Of a stretch of 64,000 nucleotides of DNA, positions 10,684-21,891 are shown one piece after another. Below the pieces are notes generated by a model, which saw nothing but the letters and a program-made list of their open reading frames with translations, was not told the DNA's origin and did no database searches. Made by a program: the position numbers and the translations under genes. This DNA is from Rachicladosporium sp. CCFEE 5018 (taxonomy: Eukaryota; Ascomycota; Dothideomycetes; Cladosporiales; Cladosporiaceae), in the NCBI GenBank assembly GCA_002077045.2, contig KZ111148.1, forward strand, positions 1,322,885 through 1,386,884, written 5' to 3'. Position 1 is the first letter of the stretch. Each line of letters opens with the position of its first letter.

Positions 10684-11477
10684 TACGTATGTTGCGCAGA
10701 TCAAGAAGCCATGTGCTGGGGGCCCATGATCACCTCCCTGGAGCATCGGACCAAAGGAGGCATTCTTCGTGCGCCGCAGGACATATCACTCGTGTAGATG
10801 TCGATCTATCATCGACAAAGAAGAACGACTACGTGCACTTCCGCTCGCATCAACCAAGATGAAACCCTACTTCTGTTCACGCTTGCAAAAGACCAGATGA
10901 AATAGCCTTCCCCTCCGGTTGCCTATCGACGATCGGGACGGTAGCTCAACGAGACGATATAAACGGGACGGCCATATGCTCTCTTAGCCTAGCCACGCGA
11001 CGTTCTGGATATAGCCCGTGATTGATCTCGTCGGCTACTTGCGAAGTAGTCGAAGATGGTAGTGCTGTGTAAGGGACCGAGCGCAGCACGGGAGACAGGG
11101 TTCATGCTGCGATGGAAGATCATGTGCGTCCACGAGGGTTCGTCGAGGAACAAAGTGAAGCACAAGTACTTCAATGCCGTGGTTACAGAGCATTAGCATA
11201 TGCTAGCATCGACAATCAGTTTTACGAAAACTGTCATGGATCTGACAGTGCCCTAGCTGGGCAGCTATGTCGCAGTGAGGTCCTTTAATAAGTGAAATAA
11301 GAAGACGAGACTGAGTGTGATGTATTCACAGTATCGTAGATCTACATATATGTACAAGTAATGATACAGGAAATCTATCGCTTCACACAGCGTCCCAAGT
11401 GCCCACCGACGCCGTCGCTAGTCCCAGTCATTCGCTCAATCGCATCGTTGAAACAAAGGGAACACCTTGTTCAGTCA
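10684..11477. other. Intergenic, no gene seen
   Basis: This 790-bp region lies between two converging genes. A minus-strand frame near 10989-11174 has a diverged partner in copy B (41094-41335) and may be a gene remnant, but nothing in it is recognisable. Confidence 0.5.
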
Positions 11478-12152
11478 TCAGTGGTCCGCATCGCGGCACC
11501 CAAAACACACCATCACACTCCTCCACCACCCTCCCTCACTCCCCATCGCCTCTTCCTCCTGTCGCTCCCTTTCCTCATTCTCAGCAAGATCCTTAGACTT
11601 CTGCACCATCTCCTCCGAAAAGTCCGAATAGTACGAAAACCGCGACACACTCCCAAACGAGATCGTCGGCTTGAGCGGTGGCCGACAAGGCACTACCGGA
11701 TGGCCGCCATCTGCCACATCGCCGGAACTCGCCCCAGTCCGGGCATAGTCTCCGAGTCCTTTCGGAGATGCGGGCGTAGGCCACATGACGGGGGAGCCGG
11801 CCAGCTCAGCGGCGACGGTATAGCAACCGGCGGACTGAGGGTGGATGTTGTGATGGCTGAGAGATCGGCGGTGGCGATGATGTGGCTTTGTGGGATTGAG
11901 GCGAGGCGGGTTTGGAGTGTGAGGCGAGGTCTTTGGCGGCGCTGGAGTGCTCGAGACGAAGGAGCGGAATGTGGGGATTGTTTCGTCGCTGTGTGAGCGG
12001 AGCTTGAATGGATACTCTGGCCGCGTCGGCGTCTTGGGGGCGTCGCTTGTTGTGGTGGTGTCGATGGTGTTGTTGAGGTTTGTGAGAACAGGCACGTGAG
12101 GCATGGCGCCAGAGGGAAGGATAGGCGTGGGCACAGATGGTCCATTGGACAT
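11478..12152 (-). CDS. Uncharacterised Pro/Ser/Thr-rich protein, copy A
   Basis: From the ATG at 12150-12152 (MSNGPSVPTPILPSG) the frame gives 224 residues, exactly as in copy B. The protein is low in complexity and rich in Pro, Ser and Thr. It has short conserved-looking blocks (TIPTFRSFVSS, SPVMWPTPASPKGLGDYA, SFGSVSRFSYYSDFSEEM) and ends in a Trp/Cys-containing tail, WWRSVMVCFGC. No known domain is recognised. Serine-proline sites suggest phosphorylation and the terminal cysteines could be lipidated; both are guesses. The frame is open upstream of this ATG in both copies but the sequence there differs, so an upstream exon is possible. Confidence 0.65.
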   Translation of the reverse strand: MSNGPSVPTPILPSGAMPHVPVLTNLNNTIDTTTTSDAPKTPTRPEYPFKLRSHSDETIPTFRSFVSSTPAPPKTSPHTPNPPRLNPTKPHHRHRRSLSHHNIHPQSAGCYTVAAELAGSPVMWPTPASPKGLGDYARTGASSGDVADGGHPVVPCRPPLKPTISFGSVSRFSYYSDFSEEMVQKSKDLAENEERERQEEEAMGSEGGWWRSVMVCFGCRDADH

Positions 12153-13312
12153 GTATGTCGGTCGCGGCTGTGAGTTGGAAGTCTTGAGGAATGACTCGAG
12201 CTCAGATGGTGGGTAGTATAGCAGATGTTGCGTGATGAGATTGAGTTTTGATAGAGTTAATCGATGCTGACAGGGTTGGTTCGATGATGAAGGATAGGAA
12301 AAATACGGGACGATGGTCGAGGATCGAGCTGTTATACATACCATCGAGCACCCTTGTTCATGCATCGCACGGCGTCCACGAGGACCGAGCATACTCAGCA
12401 CTAGGCTTCGACCTGTCACACAGATCTGCACGCCTCTTTTCCGCCCAAGCAACACGCCTATGCAACAGAGATTCAGATGCAGCACTTTTGCGTGACCAGA
12501 CAGCACCCAGATGGCATATTCAGCTGCAAAACATCAAGCCATGGGCTGCGGGGCGTTTTGGTGGCTTGACCGAGAAACGTTCATTGTCCAGATCAGATCT
12601 GCAAGAGACTTTCCACTTCGAGATTGGGTACTATGGCGTTCGGAGCAGCCGTCAGCCTTGTGTACGCGCAGGGATGCTGTAACACGTGGGCGCACGGTCC
12701 AGTAAGTCCACTTGGTATAGCTCGCCAATATGAGACATCGCTTCGAATGGACCCTCTGGACGCCGACTTCGCTGTGTACTGGCTACCGTTGAACTTGATC
12801 GGCTAGCACCGCTTTCTGTTGTCATATCGCGGAGTTTGAAGGCCGGGTATATCGATGAAGTCCATGGAAGGTGCTGTCTATCAGTGTGACACCCTACGCC
12901 GCACATTTGATTATAAGCTATCAATAGACGTAGATCTGTGCCACTCGATATTGATCGCCTCAGGGGTACAAAGTGGTGTCCCGAGATTTCCCAGCATCCT
13001 GGGTTTGCTCGGCTGGGTTGACTGCGTGTATCAAGCGCCTCGTGGCAGATGAGATACTCCCTGATTACACGTGTGGCTCGACTGGTCCAACGTGAGTTGC
13101 GGTGGGCGCGGCAACGGCGTCAGCTGCTCGACCAAACGGACACAGCGACTGTGGAAATGAGAGTGAGGTCTGCAGTCAGCACAAGCGACGAATCGGAGAA
13201 ATGTCAAGCCTCCCCCGAGAACTCCGAAACATCTCGCTTGTTTCTGTCGTCTAGAATATCAGTGTCGCACATTCCTCACGCAATGCATCAATGTATTGAA
13301 CGTTTCCGATAA
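12153..13312. other. Long intergenic region, no gene seen
   Basis: These 1.16 kb are well conserved between copies A and B, but the similarity does not follow codon periodicity in any frame I could read. It may contain 5' leader exons of the gene at 11478, since a GTATGT donor follows ATGAACAAGGGTGCTCGATG near 12350. Confidence 0.45.
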
Positions 13313-13816
13313 TCAGCATTGTTTGATCACCTCGTGGACCGCAGATACTCGCATATTCGCCCTGGAACATTCGAGGAGAATATTGCCGGACCCAAGTCCG
13401 TTCAGACTGGTCGACGTTGCTGCAAGGAACGCAAGGTCCCACAGCAGCGAACCCTGATCCAGACAGCTCTTCTCATCAACTGACAGCACAGACAGCCCAG
13501 GCACGAAGCAGAAAATGGTTCGGGGCATGCTTTCACTCTCATGGTGAAGCTTCGGTTCTCGTCGGGCCTTGCTCACCAGAGTGCACGCGAAGGACTGACC
13601 ATAGCTTTGCATGGTCCACGAACGATATCTAATGTATGCACGGAAATTCGCTAACGCAAGTGCATTCACAAGTGCATTCACTACCGCGAAGCCTTCGCCA
13701 ATACTCCGTCTCGCATAGCAACATGCGTCAGTCAAAGCGACCTCAAAGAGCCGCACGACTCGCGCCAGCTGGGCACTGCCGAGGCAATCGCTCCCCGCGC
13801 TGAGCTTACATGCCAT
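13313..13816 (-). CDS. Hypothetical protein, copy A (doubtful)
   Basis: This ATG-initiated frame of 167 codons is kept at full length in copy B (43416-43919). It starts 143 bp from the divergent thiolase gene. No domain is recognised. The two copies differ at roughly eight to ten residues, while the adjacent 458-residue thiolases differ at only three, which argues against strong constraint. It could be a lineage-specific gene or a chance open frame. Confidence 0.25.
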   Translation of the reverse strand: MACKLSAGSDCLGSAQLARVVRLFEVALTDACCYARRSIGEGFAVVNALVNALALANFRAYIRYRSWTMQSYGQSFACTLVSKARREPKLHHESESMPRTIFCFVPGLSVLSVDEKSCLDQGSLLWDLAFLAATSTSLNGLGSGNILLECSRANMRVSAVHEVIKQC

Positions 13817-13959
13817 AACCTAGGTTTCCGTGCAGCACATACTGTACCAGCTCCGGGAATACTGGCTTTCGTCAACCGTAGTGTAAGTCGAACAATCACT
13901 CTCACTCTATTCTCTTTCCTTTTCGATTCACCTGCTTTCCCCCATACATCACCGCAATC

Positions 13960-15336
13960 ATGGCTCCAAAACGCAAGGACCCCGTCTACGTCCTCGGCGT
14001 CGGCATGACCAAGTTCATCAAGCCGCGCGGGAAGGTCGACTACACCGAGCTCGGCTTCGAGGCTGGAATAAAGGCTATGCTCGATGCCCAAGTGAACTAC
14101 GATGACATGGACATGGGAGTGGCCTGCTACTGCTATGGCGATAGCACCTGCGGACAGCGCGTGTTCTACCAATTCGGCACGACCTCCATCCCCATCTGGA
14201 ACGTGAACAACAACTGCTCGACTGGCTCGACTGGCTTGTACCTCGGACGTCAGATGATTGCCGGCGGGCAGGCTGACGCTGTGCTCGTCGTGGGCTTCGA
14301 GAAGATGTTTCCCGGCAGCCTTCAATCCTTCTTCAACGACCGCGCAAACCCCACAGGCACCTTCGGCGAAATGATGAAAGCCACGCGCGGCGTGACGAAC
14401 GCTCCTGGTGCGCCGCAGATGTTCGGCAACGCAGGACGGGAATACATGGAGAAGTACGGCGCAAAGATGGAGGACTTTGCTGAGATCGCACGAGTAAATC
14501 ACGAGCACTCGAAGCGGAATCCATACAGTCAATTCCAGGACGAGTATACGCTAGAGCAAGTCATGAAGTCTACCCTCATCCACCAGCCGATCACAAAGCT
14601 ACAATGCTGCCCTACCTCCGACGGTGGCGCAGCAGCAGTCCTGGTATCGCAAGCTTTCCTCGATGCTCGTCCACACCTCAAGGAGCAAGCCGTGCTCATC
14701 GCCGGCCAAGCCCTCAAGACTGATGACACGAGCGTCTTCTCGCGCTCCGCCATCGATCTCATGGGCTATGGCATGAACAAGGATGCCGCCAAGACTGCTC
14801 TCGCAGAAGCTGGTGTGAGCATCAACGAGATCAAGGTGGTCGAGCTACACGACTGCTTCAGCGCCAACGAGATGATCGTCATTGATGCACTCGGCTTGAG
14901 CGAGAAGGGCAAAGCGCATGAGCTCGTCCGGAACGGAGACATCACTTACGGCGGAAAGATGGTCATCAACCCCTCTGGTGGGCTGATCAGTAAAGGCCAC
15001 CCGCTGGGCGCTACGGGGATCGCACAGTGCGCTGAGCTTGTCTGGCACTTGCGAGGCTGGGCCAACAACAGACTTGTCAAAGACACGACGGCAGCGCTGC
15101 AACATAACCTCGGTCTCGGCGGTGCTGTCGTAGTAGCAGTCTACAAGCGCGCTGATGGGAAGCCGAATGCGCCTGTCAGCTCAGAGGAAGTCGGCAAGCG
15201 CAATGGGTTGGGGTACAACCCCGCTGTCGAGGCCAAGGGCTTCACGAGAAGCCAGGTCGATCGCGTGAGGAGTAAGCGGGCGAGGAGTGAGTGGGCACTG
15301 CAGGATACGGAGAAGAAGGTCGAGGCTAGGTTCTAG
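13960..15336 (+). CDS. SCP2-type thiolase (3-ketoacyl-CoA thiolase / SCP-x like), copy A
   Basis: A single exon encodes 458 residues. The nucleophile motif NNNCSTGSTGL places the acyl-accepting cysteine at about C86. The C-terminal catalytic motifs are HDCFSANE (about 297-304) and GGLISKGHPLGATG, with its histidine near 347. These features place it with the SCP-x/SCP2 thiolases, which act in peroxisomal side-chain or branched-chain fatty acyl-CoA thiolysis. It has no C-terminal SCP2 sterol-carrier domain. The terminus ARF is at best a weak PTS1, so peroxisomal import is uncertain. It is convergent with ATX1, 37 bp between stop codons. Copy B differs by about three residues (for example Q209 to E). 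Confidence 0.9.
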   Translation: MAPKRKDPVYVLGVGMTKFIKPRGKVDYTELGFEAGIKAMLDAQVNYDDMDMGVACYCYGDSTCGQRVFYQFGTTSIPIWNVNNNCSTGSTGLYLGRQMIAGGQADAVLVVGFEKMFPGSLQSFFNDRANPTGTFGEMMKATRGVTNAPGAPQMFGNAGREYMEKYGAKMEDFAEIARVNHEHSKRNPYSQFQDEYTLEQVMKSTLIHQPITKLQCCPTSDGGAAAVLVSQAFLDARPHLKEQAVLIAGQALKTDDTSVFSRSAIDLMGYGMNKDAAKTALAEAGVSINEIKVVELHDCFSANEMIVIDALGLSEKGKAHELVRNGDITYGGKMVINPSGGLISKGHPLGATGIAQCAELVWHLRGWANNRLVKDTTAALQHNLGLGGAVVVAVYKRADGKPNAPVSSEEVGKRNGLGYNPAVEAKGFTRSQVDRVRSKRARSEWALQDTEKKVEARF

Positions 15337-15373
15337 ACTGTAAAATTGTTTTTGATGCCTTGAGCTCAGTGCT

Positions 15374-15677
15374 CTACACTTCCTGAGCCACGCCGTCCGC
15401 CTCGCCGCTATTGACTTTCTTCCCCGTCTTCTTGATCTTCTCGAGGACTGTTGCGTAGTTTACGGAGTTTTCCGTTATGATGTTGGCTGTTTGGGCGTCG
15501 AGGGAGACGTCGTAGGATTTCACGCCTGTGGATAGATGCCACATCAGTCCTTGTCGTAACTAGCATGACGCCGAGTCCGCTACACTTACCATCGAGCTTC
15601 TTGAGCACTCGCTCCACAGCGCCTGAGCACCCTCCGCAGGTCATGGTAACATTGAACTTGTAGTTGTGTTCCGACAT
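15374..15677 (-). CDS. ATX1: Cytosolic copper metallochaperone Atx1, copy A
   Basis: Exons complement(15374..15525, 15590..15677) are separated by a 64-bp intron (GTAAGT, CCACAG) and encode 79 residues. The heavy-metal-associated fold is evident. The copper-binding motif MTCGGC has cysteines at 14 and 17, and KTGKK sits near the C-terminus, where Atx1 carries its conserved lysine patch. Atx1 delivers Cu(I) to the P-type ATPase Ccc2 in the Golgi; this is family knowledge. Splicing restores the standard DGVKSYDVSLD segment. Copy B has the same structure and length. Confidence 0.93.
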
Positions 15678-16180
15678 CTTGGCTCGTTGTGTCTCGAGTC
15701 TCCGGGTTGCGGTGCTTTGGGGGTTGACTTCGCTGTCGCGCGGTGTTCTAGATCGGTATGTGTTGTGGCAGTTGGAGTCGCGAAGACGGGCAGAGAGATA
15801 GTGGAGAGGAGAGAGGAATCTGAAATGGCACTTGAGCCCGGATCGGTAATCAAAGATTGGTCTAGAGTCTCACGTGTTCTCGGATTGCGTGCTTGAGGAG
15901 CTGGACTTCTACAAGGTCCGGGTTGAAACAGACGCGGAAGATTGATTACTTATCGTGATGTTTCAGCCTTTACTTGGAGTGAGCAAGTTATCTATTCCTG
16001 GTGATCGCCAGGGTTGAGACATGAGGCTGAAGCGGAAGGAACCACCCCGCGGTGACCTCACTGTTGATTCTGCGTGGAGTGGATGCCGTCTTGCACTGAC
16101 TCGCCATCTAACTGACTATTGAGTACAATTTGGCATGATCAAATGAGGCAGTCTCCGATGACTTCGACGTGATCACAGTC
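15678..16180. promoter_or_regulatory. Divergent ATX1-RIM20 promoter region, copy A
   Basis: This 500-bp region separates the divergent ATX1 and RIM20 genes. Most of it is clearly diverged from copy B. The segment 15973-16067 is identical to 46081-46175 over 95 bp. That segment contains the palindrome cctggtgatcgccagg (15997-16012) and a GC-rich patch, accccgcggtgacc. Shared regulatory elements are inferred from this conservation only. Confidence 0.6.
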
Positions 16181-18722
16181 ATGACCAGCACCGGCAACAT
16201 CCTCAGCATCCCTTTCCGCAGAACCCACAACCTTCTCCTCTCGGACGCGATCAAGACGTATATCTCCACCAAATACGATCAACACCCGGACACATTCGCC
16301 CGCGATCTCGAGATCATCGATCAGCTTCGCAAGGATGCTGTGACCTCCCTCGACCCGCACGCAAGCGGCGTGCGAAAGCTGCAGCAATATGCTGCTCAGC
16401 TGGTGTGGATGGGAGGAAAGTTCCCAGTTGATGTACGGCAGACTGTTGCCTCTAATGAGACAGCAGCGAACTGACCAAATCCCCACAAAGTAGATCGGCG
16501 CAGACTTCACCTGGTACCCTGCCCTAGGCTACCATACCACCCAGGCCCATACCGAGAACAACCTCCGCTTCGAGCTTGTCAACGTGCTCTTCAACCTTGC
16601 GGCGATGTACTCACAAATCGCCATGTCCTCGAATCGAGCAACCTCCGACGGGCTCAAATCAGCCGCCTCGAACTTCTGCTCCGCTGCTGGAGTCATAGCA
16701 CACCTCAGGACGGACATCATACCTGAGCTTCGCAGCTCGCCGCCGGAAGACATGGACAATCTCACGCTTGAGAGTCTGGAACACCTGATGCTAGCTCAGG
16801 CGCAGGAGTGCTTCTGGCAGAAGGCGGTCAAGGACGGGTTGAAGGACCAGTCGATCGCAAAGCTGGCAGCGAAAGTCAGCGATCTGTACTCTGAAGCTGG
16901 CGATTGGGCGCTGAAGAGCGACAGCATAAGCTCGGAGTGGATCCACCACATCAATGCGAAGCATCATCACTTCGCCGCGGCGGCCCAGTACCGGGCTGCG
17001 TGCGACTGCCTTGAGAAGAACAAGTACGGAGAGGAGATCGCACGATTACGAGACAGTCTCAACTGCATCAACGAGGCGCTGAAGGAGACGAGATATGTCA
17101 ACAAGGCTGTGCTGAGTGATCTGAACGGCTTGAAGACCAGAGTTGCGGAGTACTTGAAGCGGGCGGAGAAGGACAACGACACGATCTACCTGGTGCCTGA
17201 GCCTGCTAAGAGCGAGCTCAAGATACTGGATCGAGCGAGTATGGTTGCCTCCAGGGTGCCGAAGGAAGTCAGTCATTCCCAAGAAATGCTCGGCGATCGC
17301 GGAGAGCTGGGCAAGCCTCTGTTTGCAAAGCTCGTGCCATACAGCGTACATGTTGCGGCGTCGATCTACGCCAATAGGAGGGACAAGCTGGTCAACAACA
17401 GTATCATTGCTGAGCTGGAGGCGCTCACGCTGAAGGCACACGAGCTGCTGTCAAGTCTGAACCTGCCTGGGTCACTGCAGGCACTAGAAAAGCCGCTCGG
17501 CTTACCACCGGGTCTTGCATCACATGCACAGGAGATACGGCAAGCGAACGTCGTGCACCGTCTACAGTCGACCATGGCCGGTACAGAGAAGCTGAAGACC
17601 AACAATCGGGGACTCTACCAGGAAGGCGTCGATCTGCTTCGACAAGAAGCAGGCGAGGACGAAGCTGCTCGGAGGAAGTATGGCACTCACCAGTGGAGAC
17701 GACAGGCAGGGCAGGATGCTGTACCAAAGCTGTATGCTCAAGTGAATGATATCGACGGGTACCTCAAGCAGGCTGAGAGCAGCGATGGTCTGGTTAAGAA
17801 CCGTGTTCGTGAAAATGAAAGCCTCATCAGATTGCTCGGGGGTTCTGATCGCGATCTGGAGGACTATGTGCCCTCCAGCAGACGAGCAACGGTGACACCG
17901 AAGGTCGAAAGAGAAGTCAATATCCTCCGGGCCACTGTGAACGAGGTCAGCCGAATCGAGAGTAGACGACGGAAGAAGATCGAAGTCCTCCGTCAGAAAG
18001 CAAAGGAGGACGATGTCAATTCAGAACTCCTTCGCGAGGCAGGCAGACTTGAACGTGCCTCGCCTATGCAGCCTTTAGTGGCCTCCCAATTCGAGTCCTT
18101 CTTCGACGAACGCCTTCAAAAGTACGACGTGGACGAAGCGGACGTCAAGCGCGACGCTTCCGAACAGCAACGCCTCCTCCAACGCGTGACAGACGCCAAC
18201 ACCGCTTTGCAATCCGCCAAACGCGGCGACGTGTCGTCCAAGGAACGCGAGCAAGCTCTGCAGAACCTGGAGAATGCATACATGGCTTACAAAGAGATCC
18301 TCCGGAACCTCGACACCGGTAGGAAATTCTGGAACGATCTCTCTGCCATCACTACGCGGTTTCGAGACGAGTGTAGGAACTTTGTTTACACGCGTCGCTC
18401 GGAGGCACAGGCTCAGGAAGCGGATGTGGCTGATGCTATGGCGGGATTGAGGATACAGCAGGCGAACAACAACAACCTGCTCGGCCAGAAGGCGGCGCAA
18501 CAGCACATTGCTCTGCCGGCGAGGATGGTGCAACAGCAGGAGCCTCTGGCCGCGCCGTTACCACAGAGACCTGTAGCGCAAAGGGTGGACAGTCAGCCGG
18601 GCGTCAAGGTCTGGCAGGAGGGTATGCCGATCGTTTTTGGTGGTGCGACGGCGCCAGGAGCGGCGAGTCAGAAGGCGGTAGATGGGCGATGGGATTCGAA
18701 TGGAGGGGTCAGGTTCAGATAG
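16181..18722 (+). CDS. RIM20: BRO1-domain pH-response regulator PalA/Rim20, copy A
   Basis: Exons 16181..16432 and 16494..18722 are joined across a 61-bp intron (GTACGG, CTGAC branch, TAG) and give 826 residues, a usual PalA length. The BRO1 domain (about 1-370) shows LSIPFRRTHNLLLSDAI, GADFTWYPALGY, ECFWQKAV and IHHINAKHHHFAAAAQYRA. The linker LPGSLQALEKPLGLPPGL is typical of PalA. A coiled V-domain and a Pro/Gln-rich tail follow. PalA binds YPX(L/I) motifs in PacC/Rim101 and ESCRT-III Vps32, and scaffolds the alkaline-pH-triggered cleavage of PacC. The paralogue Bro1 is the alternative, but the motifs above fit PalA better. Confidence 0.88.
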
Positions 18723-19378
18723 AGTAGCTGCCCATTGACGCCAACGAGGTTGTTGCCTGAGGCATACATCTAGCTGTGCTCTGCTCAAAACGAATGATCT
18801 CAACTTCGCTGGAGCGTAACGCAGACACGATAGCATGAGATTGTAATATGCTTGCATAAGGACGACACACTCCGCGTCGCTCTGGCATCGATTATGTCTA
18901 CTTTGATGAGACAGGCACGACCTCAGCCAAGCTACCCAGCGTGAAGAGGTCGAAGGTGACCTCTTTAGTAGTGTGCTGCTCTCTAGCACTCGACCGCTCA
19001 GTGACAGTCGTGCCTGCTGCAGTCGACGCGCATCGTTCCTTCCCTCTTGTTTAGTCTCGCCCACTCCATCTCTAATTCCGTCATGAAGTCGCTCTCCTGC
19101 TCAATACACGGGCGTATTGTGACCCATGTTACATCGAGCGTGCATTGCAACCCGTGTTCCGCAAAATAGTCAACTTGTGGTAGGGCGTGTTTTGGACCAA
19201 TATGTCTGAGCTTTTGCAGCTGTAGCTTGAGGACTGTTGCAATACAAAGCACTATTAGAGTCACCGTCCTTGAGATTTTGTTCCTTGCGGCCCAACGACT
19301 CGACTGCATACTGTATAGGTCAAGCCTGAACTGGCCAAGATAACAACCAAACAAACGAGGGACCGAACGAACGGTTCG
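18723..19378. other. Intergenic, no gene seen
   Basis: This 656-bp spacer holds the 3' region of RIM20 and the presumed promoter of the HD-domain gene. Its first part is similar to copy B and the last 250 bp are strongly diverged. No frame is conserved. Confidence 0.5.
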
Positions 19379-20086
19379 ATGTCGCCAACGACGAGCGAGG
19401 GCGTTGCCATCCCGGATTTTGTGCCTAAGACACGCATCTCAGGCGCAGGCTACCTTCACGCCCACAGTCTCCTCCATCCAGACATCCTAGCGCATAGCCT
19501 ACGCGTCTACATCTACGCTCGAGCGCTGCTTAAGGCTGACATAACGACATTCGCCGAGCTACAGCCCACAACGATATGGAACCCGCAGCTCTTTCCCGAC
19601 CTCCCTGTAGGTACCGACTCGGCAGACCTCGACGACCTTATCTTCGCAGCAGCGATCTTCCACGACTTCGGCACCTGCACCGAGTACGACCACGCTCAAC
19701 GATTCGAGGTCTGTGGCGCAGATGCTGCCGTGCACTTCATGAGCTCGATGTCTCCCGACATTGACCTACGTGAAATCTGGACAGCAATCGCGCTGCACAC
19801 TTCGCGAGGCATCGCGGAGCGCATGGGACCGTTGACGAGGTGTTTGAGAATGGGTGTCAAAGCTGACTTCGGGGATGAGAATTGGAGGGCGTTGTTGGGA
19901 GACGGGGTGGTGGAGCGGACGGAGAAGGAGTTCCCGAGAGGGGAGATCGAGAAGGTCTTGGGTGATGCGGTGGCGGCGCAGGGGGAGAGGTGTCCGGCAA
20001 AGGCGCCGAGGGGGAGTTGGCCGGCGGATCTCTTGAGGGCGAGGTTGGAGGAGCCGGAGTGGGACGGGGTGAATAAGGGGTTTTGA
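19379..20086 (+). CDS. HD-domain hydrolase, cyanamide hydratase-like, copy A
   Basis: A single exon encodes 235 residues. Metal-binding HD-domain signatures are visible: HSLRVYIYARALL (H39), FHDFGT (H95-D96), RFEVCGADAA, and IALHTSRGIA (H140). The order matches the fungal cyanamide hydratase/Ddi2-like branch of the HD superfamily, which hydrates cyanamide to urea. Substrate is not assured, because many fungal members are uncharacterised. The first 125 residues differ heavily from copy B, whereas the rest is nearly the same. The 3' third is unusually GC-rich. Confidence 0.75.
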   Translation: MSPTTSEGVAIPDFVPKTRISGAGYLHAHSLLHPDILAHSLRVYIYARALLKADITTFAELQPTTIWNPQLFPDLPVGTDSADLDDLIFAAAIFHDFGTCTEYDHAQRFEVCGADAAVHFMSSMSPDIDLREIWTAIALHTSRGIAERMGPLTRCLRMGVKADFGDENWRALLGDGVVERTEKEFPRGEIEKVLGDAVAAQGERCPAKAPRGSWPADLLRARLEEPEWDGVNKGF

Positions 20087-20499
20087 GGTGTGAGCGTTGA
20101 CAAGTAGCATCTCTGGAGAACACAACAGCCTGTAGGCCAAAATGTGAACCGAGCCTCTCAACTACTTGCAGCATGAAAAACGTTCGATGGAACGATGTTA
20201 AGATCATAGCCTGGCCTCGTCGTCGTTTCTGCGAGGGCATGCTCTAGGAGAAGTCGAGGCAATGGATATGGTGGCAGGGCCGCAAGAGTACCTGACGTGT
20301 CTTGAAAACACTTAGTCTAGGGCTGCCCTGACCAAAAACCGACAGTGGAAGGCTGTATCACTACGTAATCGGACGATTCTAACTACTTGATGAAGACGAA
20401 CTCCAGAAATAGAGTCTAAGCGCCCACTTCCCTTGTACACCCGATGACAAGAGAAACCCAAGGTACTACAACTCTTCCGCCCGCAATTAGGCATGCACC
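20087..20499. other. Intergenic, no gene seen
   Basis: This stretch of about 410 bp downstream of the HD-domain gene shows no clear match to the corresponding copy B interval (50236-50691). No frame is supported. Confidence 0.5.
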
Positions 20500-21891
20500 A
20501 CATTGTCGAGAAGCAGCACTGCAGTATCCGGCCTCACTCGTAACAACAAATTGCCTAGCCCAGCGAACGAGCCGTCGGCCGGCAGGACCACATTCTGCAT
20601 TCCCACCCAGGATCCCACCGACACTAGCAGTGTATAAGTGGTAGTCCCGCCCTACGATCTTCAGACCGCGACTGCCAATCACTTCAAGCTCGCAATCCTG
20701 CCCGACGCCAACCTTTCCAATGACCTTAGCGGCACATGCGAAGCTGAATTCGGTGACGGTGGATTGCGCGGAAGTCCCTGTGCCAGATCCCGGTGGACGC
20801 GAGAGAACCGCCTTCGCCCCGGTCGACACGGCAAGATTTGTACTGCTCGCGGGCTTGATGCCGTCCACAGCGCCTAGCAGCGCGTTCTGGCAGGCGAGGA
20901 AATTCCAGACCAGTCCCTGATAGGTCCCGATCGCTTTCCCCGGAGGAGTGATGTCGTCGAACTGTGCTCTTGAGTGAGTACATTGCCCCGCTCTGTAAGA
21001 CACGCGAGCGCTCAGGCACTTACCGATGCGCCCTGCTATAATGACGAAGCAGCGGCCGCCACTTCACGATCCACTAAAAGGGAGGAACCCTGACCCAGGC
21101 CGGAGTTCCCTAATTCGCCGATGGTCTGGCCAATGATTTCATCCTCGAGCTTGACCCCCTTGTATCAGCTTTATCATGCACAATGTGTGGAAGATGAATA
21201 CTCACATCATCGACCGTCAGCATAAGGTCACCACCCTTCCGCGAACGCGACACAGCGCTCTTCACGTGATTGACGTGCTTCAAGTCGTCAATCAGCAAGG
21301 ACCGCCCAGCAATCTTGTCAGCCTTATCGATCATGAAGACCAAGCTCTGCAATTCCGCCGCCGAGCTCAGCTCCACCTTTTCCATGTTCGAAGGTAGCAG
21401 CCCACCGAGGGCAGGCTTGAAATCAAAGGTGCCGAATGGTAGAATCGTCGTCGAGCTCTGCTTCACGCCCTTGATGATGACCTTGCAGCCAACCGCGACA
21501 CCGAGAGCGACGGCGCCCTCGCCCCTTTCAAGACATCCGAATGAGAAGCTGGTCACGTCGAAGGAGTCTAGGTCTTTGGTCTTGCTGATGAAACGGTAAG
21601 TCGGAGCCGGTACTGTGATCGCATGGGTGCCATTGATGGTGCCGGTGAGGTCGGCTTGGATCGTCTTGAATGAGGGCCAATTGAGATCTTGATAGACCTT
21701 GACGCTGTTGTCGTTTCCCAGGTCCTCGAACTATCGCTCAGTGTCAACGAGCGGCATACGTTGTGGAGTATTGTGGTCCGACTCACAGTCGCTAGCTGGG
21801 GCTGATCGGTTGCACGCTCCTCTAACGGAGCAGCAAGCACAGATGCAATGCTGACTGCAAGCAAGAGTGGAAGTGAACGTGATGTGAGCGT
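20500..21891 (-). pseudogene. Secreted two-module protein gene, copy A, inactivated
   Basis: This is the partner of the gene at 50692-52116. The signal-peptide exon is present (LLLAVSIASVLAAPLEER), but the start codon seen in copy B is ACG here (21889-21891). Further lesions are a TAG at 21036-21038 in the linker, a GC in place of the GT donor after the segment GLKIVG, and a 2-nt deletion in the last exon that shifts the frame. The central exon still reads through KVELSSAAELQSLVFMID, where copy B has stops. Low-level use of a TTG or of an upstream start is conceivable but unlikely given the number of lesions. Confidence 0.7.

Noticed and set aside
13732..14532. A 266-codon minus-strand frame overlapping the thiolase gene, present in both copies
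   Set aside because: It is antisense to a strongly conserved thiolase and its composition follows from the codon bias of that gene. No ATG context or family similarity supports it.
16181..18722. Annotation as Bro1 (vacuolar sorting) instead of PalA/Rim20
   Set aside because: The segments GADFTWYPALGY, LPGSLQALEKPLGLPPGL and the length of 826 residues fit PalA/Rim20. The long proline-rich tail of Bro1 is missing.
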